64,000 bases of DNA. Origin: CAKSFT01 sp045544615. GTDB taxonomy: Bacteria > Bacillota > Clostridia > UBA1381. Positions 60,607 through 64,000 of the stretch are shown in pieces (position 1 is the stretch's first letter; every line of letters begins with the position of its first letter). The notes under the pieces are model-generated. The model was not told the origin of the DNA, did not search any database, and worked only from the letters and a program-made list of their open reading frames with translations. The stretch lies in contig JAZPZI010000022.1 of NCBI GenBank assembly GCA_045544615.1, positions 20,724-84,723 on the forward strand, read 5' to 3'. The position numbers and the translations under genes are program-made.

Positions 60607-62898
60607 TTAATATTTACAAAGTTTTACCACAACTGCCGTCATATCATCGGGCGGATTCGGGAAGGTTTTTTTCAGTGCATCATTTATTATTAAGGTAGAA
60701 ATCCCGTCGCAGGGGAGCTCCTCTGACATAATTTTCTTAATCCATTCACCACGCATAGCACCAAAATCCGCCTCGGCAATCCCGTCGGACACAAGCACCG
60801 CCATATCGCCATTGTGCAGACTATAGCTTGTTCGGTTTGGCGTAATATCCTCAACGATGCCGAGCGGAAGGCTTCGGGATGTAACCGTCTTAAAGTCGTC
60901 CCGTATCCTCAAATAGCTTTGTGCTCCGCCGATTTTATAAAGCTCTGCCGAGCCCGAGATCAGGTCGATTTCCAAAAGGTCAACTGTCGAGAAGCCCTCT
61001 CTGCCTGTTTTTAAGGCAAGTGATGAATTTATAATCCGAATTGCGGTCTCGGTCTTTACACCTGCCAGGATAAACTCACGCAAAAGCTCTGCACACATAT
61101 GGCTTTCGGCATAAGCCTCATCGCCACTTCCCATGCCGTCGCAGAGAAGAATGCAGTATTTGTTGTTGGGTGCTTCAAAGTGCAGAGCGCAGTCGCCCGA
61201 GACATTCTGCCCTTCCTGTTTTTTCTGCTTTATCGAAATCTCGGGGTAGTAGAGGTTGTCCGCAACGAGATGATACCCTTCGGCATAGTCGTCGACGAGT
61301 CGCATCGGGAAATTCATCGCCGAGCTTACAAGCTTTCGCAACCTCTCTTTTCCTATCCTCTGCGGTGATATTATGTAAACTTCGGGCTGATGCTTTGCAT
61401 CGGCGATGACCTTTATCTCAACAAGGGGTATTTTTTCCTCTAAAAAGATATGGTAGAGACTGTCCTCAATGTCCTTTTTAAAATAAAATCCGAACTCAAC
61501 CTCACCCGACAAATCATTTATTACCGAGGCGATTTCCGAGTATTGATGCGCCATCAGGTCACGCCCTGCCGATGCTTCGTTCTTAAAAAGCGAGCTTTGC
61601 TTGCACATTTCATATGCGTGATTGAACTCGGCAATAAAGCTTTCACGCCTCTTACATTTTTGCGAGAAAACTATCGGGATATTTGTCATATCACAATAGC
61701 CTTCGGTTTCCATAATATCGATAATTGAAAACATATATTTGCAGGTTTCGTTAAGGTTTTTCCGCCAACACTCGTCGGAGGACGGACAGTCGGCACAGAT
61801 GCGTGAAGTTACCTCCTCAAAGAGGGTTGACGAGGTTGCACGTGAGTTATACGGCAGAGCATCAGACGTGGTCAGGAGCCGTGCCGACAGCTTGGAAAAT
61901 GCTCTCGAGACATTCTTGAGCTCAAGCGATATGTACTTCTTGATTTTAAGCTCGCCCTCGGGAGAGCCTGTATCGAAGGTGTTCATGAAAAATGCGTTCA
62001 GCTTTGCATGAAGCACAGGCGGTGTCACAAGAAACATCGCCGCCGAAAAGAGAACAGGAATCACCGAAACCGGCAGTGTATAGCTGTCTGCGAGATATAA
62101 AATCGATACTGCAAGCCCCGCTAAAAAGCCTGTTACGACCGCATATTTGCCGTATTGTTTCAGGAGTGAGGCAAAAGCGGCGGCGGTTGACATAATACCT
62201 ATCATAACAATCGCCTCGGCAGTTGCCGCAACCGATGCAAACCCGACCGCAGCGGCAAAGCACACGGCATAAGATAGTGGCAGATATGTAACGGTGCAAA
62301 GAATCAGGTATATTCCGACAATCTGGGCAATATTTATATCAAGAGGGAGAATTATTCCCGAAAGTCCCGAAATGACCGAGCATATAAATAATATGAAGGA
62401 AACCGTTTCCTCGCCTGTTATGTGCCTCGGATGCAGGCTTTTTGTAAGGAATAGTCTTGTGTTGAAAAAGGCATAATACATCACACCCGAAAAAATTCCT
62501 TCTATTAATAATAGGAAAATTGCGCTTGCAGGATTCTGCGAGCCGAGCGCACTTATAAGTCCTGTGATGACAATCAGGCAGCCGCAATAAAAAGAGTTGG
62601 TAAGGCGGTGTGCGTCCCTCAGGCGGAATTCGCTGATCAGCCAGAATGCGAGTGCGGCGAAAAAGTATTTGAATGGGTCAGCGCCTGCCGAGAGTGAGCC
62701 GAGAAGCAGAACGGGCAGATATATGTACGCGGCGCTCATGTCGCAAACTGCGGCAAAGAATGCGACTCCCGGTGCGAATGTTCCAAGAAGCGATGCCCGT
62801 GAGATTAAAAATAGCGCACCGCCAATCGGCAGGTCACGCCATTCGGGCATTCTCAGTATGCTTCGTGCAGGTTTTCTTTTGATTTTGATTTCTTCCAT
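60607..62898 (-). CDS. spoIIE: stage II sporulation protein E
   Basis: Septum-associated phosphatase that dephosphorylates SpoIIAA and so activates sigma-F in the forespore. The 763 aa product has about 10 TM helices (30-310), a central region with a cysteine cluster CADCPSSDEC, and a C-terminal PP2C domain with CILLCDGMGSGDEA and VLVSDGIAEADFG metal-binding aspartates. ATAAGGAGG precedes ATG 62898. A marker of endospore formation. Confidence 0.96.
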   Translation of the reverse strand: MEEIKIKRKPARSILRMPEWRDLPIGGALFLISRASLLGTFAPGVAFFAAVCDMSAAYIYLPVLLLGSLSAGADPFKYFFAALAFWLISEFRLRDAHRLTNSFYCGCLIVITGLISALGSQNPASAIFLLLIEGIFSGVMYYAFFNTRLFLTKSLHPRHITGEETVSFILFICSVISGLSGIILPLDINIAQIVGIYLILCTVTYLPLSYAVCFAAAVGFASVAATAEAIVMIGIMSTAAAFASLLKQYGKYAVVTGFLAGLAVSILYLADSYTLPVSVIPVLFSAAMFLVTPPVLHAKLNAFFMNTFDTGSPEGELKIKKYISLELKNVSRAFSKLSARLLTTSDALPYNSRATSSTLFEEVTSRICADCPSSDECWRKNLNETCKYMFSIIDIMETEGYCDMTNIPIVFSQKCKRRESFIAEFNHAYEMCKQSSLFKNEASAGRDLMAHQYSEIASVINDLSGEVEFGFYFKKDIEDSLYHIFLEEKIPLVEIKVIADAKHQPEVYIISPQRIGKERLRKLVSSAMNFPMRLVDDYAEGYHLVADNLYYPEISIKQKKQEGQNVSGDCALHFEAPNNKYCILLCDGMGSGDEAYAESHMCAELLREFILAGVKTETAIRIINSSLALKTGREGFSTVDLLEIDLISGSAELYKIGGAQSYLRIRDDFKTVTSRSLPLGIVEDITPNRTSYSLHNGDMAVLVSDGIAEADFGAMRGEWIKKIMSEELPCDGISTLIINDALKKTFPNPPDDMTAVVVKLCKY

Positions 62899-62933
62899 TT
62901 GATTTTCCTCCTTATTATCCTATGTAGTATGGT

Positions 62934-62966
62934 ATTGTATCATAGCTTTTATGAGAAAAATGTCAT
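62934..62966 (-). promoter_or_regulatory. spoIIE promoter with 21 bp spacer
   Basis: Minus strand ATGACA (62966-62961), 21 bp, TACAAT (62939-62934). A 0A-box-like TTCCGACA is just upstream (62981-62974). The long spacing copies the Spo0A-activated spoIIE and spoIIG promoters of Bacillus. Confidence 0.55.
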
Positions 62967-63098
62967 AAGTGATTGTCGGAAAATGAGAAGAATAAGCCAT
63001 TTTATGACAATTTATTTACAAATACCGTCATCTGGTGGAAAAACAGCACGACGGGTGTTATAATATGAGTTACTACATTATTATATAAGGAGAAATTT

Positions 63099-63572
63099 AT
63101 GAGAATTTTGGTTTTTTCCGATTCGCATCATAATGTATCAAGAGCCGAGCGTGTGATAAATACCATTGTCGGGGTTGATGCGGTAATTCATTGCGGAGAC
63201 GGCCTTACCGATGTCGAGGAGCTTAAGATGACCTTTCCCTCTATGCCGTTTTATGCGGTAAGAGGCAATCAGGATTTGATAGCGAAAGAGTCGGAGCGTG
63301 TGATAGAGCTTGGCGGAAAAAAGATTTTCGTATCGCACGGCCATGGCTACAACGTGAAGTCGGAGGTGGATTTTGAGTATATCACAATCCGCGAGCGTGG
63401 CAGAGAGCTTGGTGCCGATGCTGTGCTTTTCGGTCATACCCATGTTCCGTATAATAAAAACTGGGGCGATATTGTGGTTATGAATCCGGGCAGCATTAAA
63501 TATGAAGGAACCTACGGCGTGATAGAAATCGAGGACGGAAAGCTCAAAACTGCAATATGTAATGTTTTTTAG
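63099..63572 (+). CDS. YfcE/MJ0936-type metallophosphoesterase
   Basis: A 157 aa calcineurin-like phosphoesterase. Metal-binding motifs in order: FSDSHHN (5-12), HCGDGLTD, RGNQD, SHGHGYN and FGHTHVP. Size and motifs match YfcE/YsnB phosphodiesterases; natural substrate is unknown. AAGGAG precedes ATG 63099. A TATAAT lies at 63059 but with no obvious -35. Confidence 0.92.
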   Translation: MRILVFSDSHHNVSRAERVINTIVGVDAVIHCGDGLTDVEELKMTFPSMPFYAVRGNQDLIAKESERVIELGGKKIFVSHGHGYNVKSEVDFEYITIRERGRELGADAVLFGHTHVPYNKNWGDIVVMNPGSIKYEGTYGVIEIEDGKLKTAICNVF

Positions 63573-63945
63573 TCAGTATTAACATTGATGTTATAAAATG
63601 CGCCAAATAAAAAGAAAGCTGACAGAATTGCCCTCAAATGGGCTTATTATGAAGAATAAATGTCAGTAAAGTTTGTATTTTTGATAAAATTGAGGCAACT
63701 TGATAGAATCTTTCGACATTCAGGGTGAAAGAAGTTGCATAAATAAAAGCTCCGGTTGTATAATTGTATCTGATGGTGGTCAGACATTTGGTTATTTGAT
63801 TCGGAGGAAGGAAAAAATGAGGGTATATCGGGGGGTATGCCCTTTTTTGCTGTCCGTTTATCCCCACATCTTGTGGTGCAAGCAGGCAGAAAACAACAAC
63901 ATATGCGAGGGCAAAAAGGGACACTAAATAAATGAGAAAAAAGCC
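63573..63945. other. right-edge spacer, no convincing gene
   Basis: An AT-rich stretch. A 36-codon frame (63817-63927, plus) has a strong GGAGGAAGG before ATG and four Cys residues, but no homology is recognised. Two overlapping minus frames of about 100 codons share the region and only one could be real; neither has a good ribosome site that I could find. Confidence 0.35.
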
Positions 63946-63974
63946 TTGACACCGCATAAAATATATGTTACACT
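63946..63974 (+). promoter_or_regulatory. promoter reading off the right edge
   Basis: TTGACA (63946-63951), 17 bp, TACACT (63969-63974). The transcribed gene lies beyond the window. Confidence 0.65.
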
Positions 63975-64000
63975 AATCAAGCTGTCAAGAGGGGTTTAGC

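Overview
The window looks like a chromosomal segment from an endospore-forming clostridium of the Firmicutes (Clostridia, probably Oscillospirales or a close relative). Support: spoIIE, a gerA-gerB-gerC germination operon, Spo0A-type boxes, a T-box leader on pheST, Gram-positive style ribosome binding sites (AGGAGG or GAGGTG), HemZ, DnaI/DnaC-like ATPase, and a class A RNase P RNA. Base composition is moderate by eye (not computed). Most content is core chromosome, not phage or plasmid, and I saw no CRISPR array or intact transposase.

Layout. 1-2.5 kb: 3' part of hflX, a YigZ-family gene, a lipoprotein, thioredoxin. 2.5-7.7 kb: arginine operon argD-argF-GNAT-argC-argB-GNAT behind a promoter whose -35 is covered by an ARG-box-like palindrome. 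7.7-8.8 kb: two small divergent genes, then a repeat-rich spacer with a MITE-like element. 8.8-12.6 kb: pheT and pheS (minus) under a T-box. 12.8-15.1 kb: a MATE/SpoVB-like flippase and five tRNAs (Val, Asp, Phe, Gly, Cys). 15.1-16.0 kb: a hairpin array and an XRE / zinc-ribbon / tiny membrane protein cassette. 16.1-28.3 kb: SNF-type transporter, histidine phosphatase, PHP protein, secreted proteins, a nucleotidyltransferase, HlyIII flanked by two related membrane proteins, hisH-hisF, two more secreted proteins. 28.4-34.2 kb (minus): CapA-like protein, rnpB, and the ger operon, whose gerC seems to start at ACG and which ends in a 54-codon two-TM gene. 34.2-38 kb: two parS sites, parA, parB, serS. 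38-40.3 kb: PTS-like membrane protein and a diacylglycerol glucosyltransferase-like protein. 40.3-43.1 kb: hpt, a 450 bp non-coding region dense in DnaA boxes with a Spo0A-type box, trmK, nif3-like. 43.1-53.2 kb (minus): small genes, rRNA methyltransferase, VanZ, SDR, ArsR, DnaC-like, hemZ, MBL hydrolase, dnaN, dnaA. 53.4-64 kb: viroplasmin-RNase H, more dispersed repeats, uraA, prfB, secA, spoIIE, and a YfcE-like phosphoesterase.

How the parts fit. Initiation and segregation functions (dnaA, dnaN, parA, parB, two parS, two DnaA-box clusters, a DnaC-like ATPase) lie within about 20 kb, so the window probably lies near the replication origin. Gene orientation does not form the simple divergent pattern expected around oriC, so the exact origin is unresolved. 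Translation (pheST, serS, prfB, tRNAs, rnpB, trmK), secretion (secA), and sporulation/germination genes are interspersed. The least explained material is non-coding: two arrays of small hairpins joined by GATAT-core linkers, a MITE-like element with 20 bp inverted termini and partial copies 46-48 kb away, short TGTAGGG...CCC palindromes, and a 3'-end repeat following three unrelated genes.
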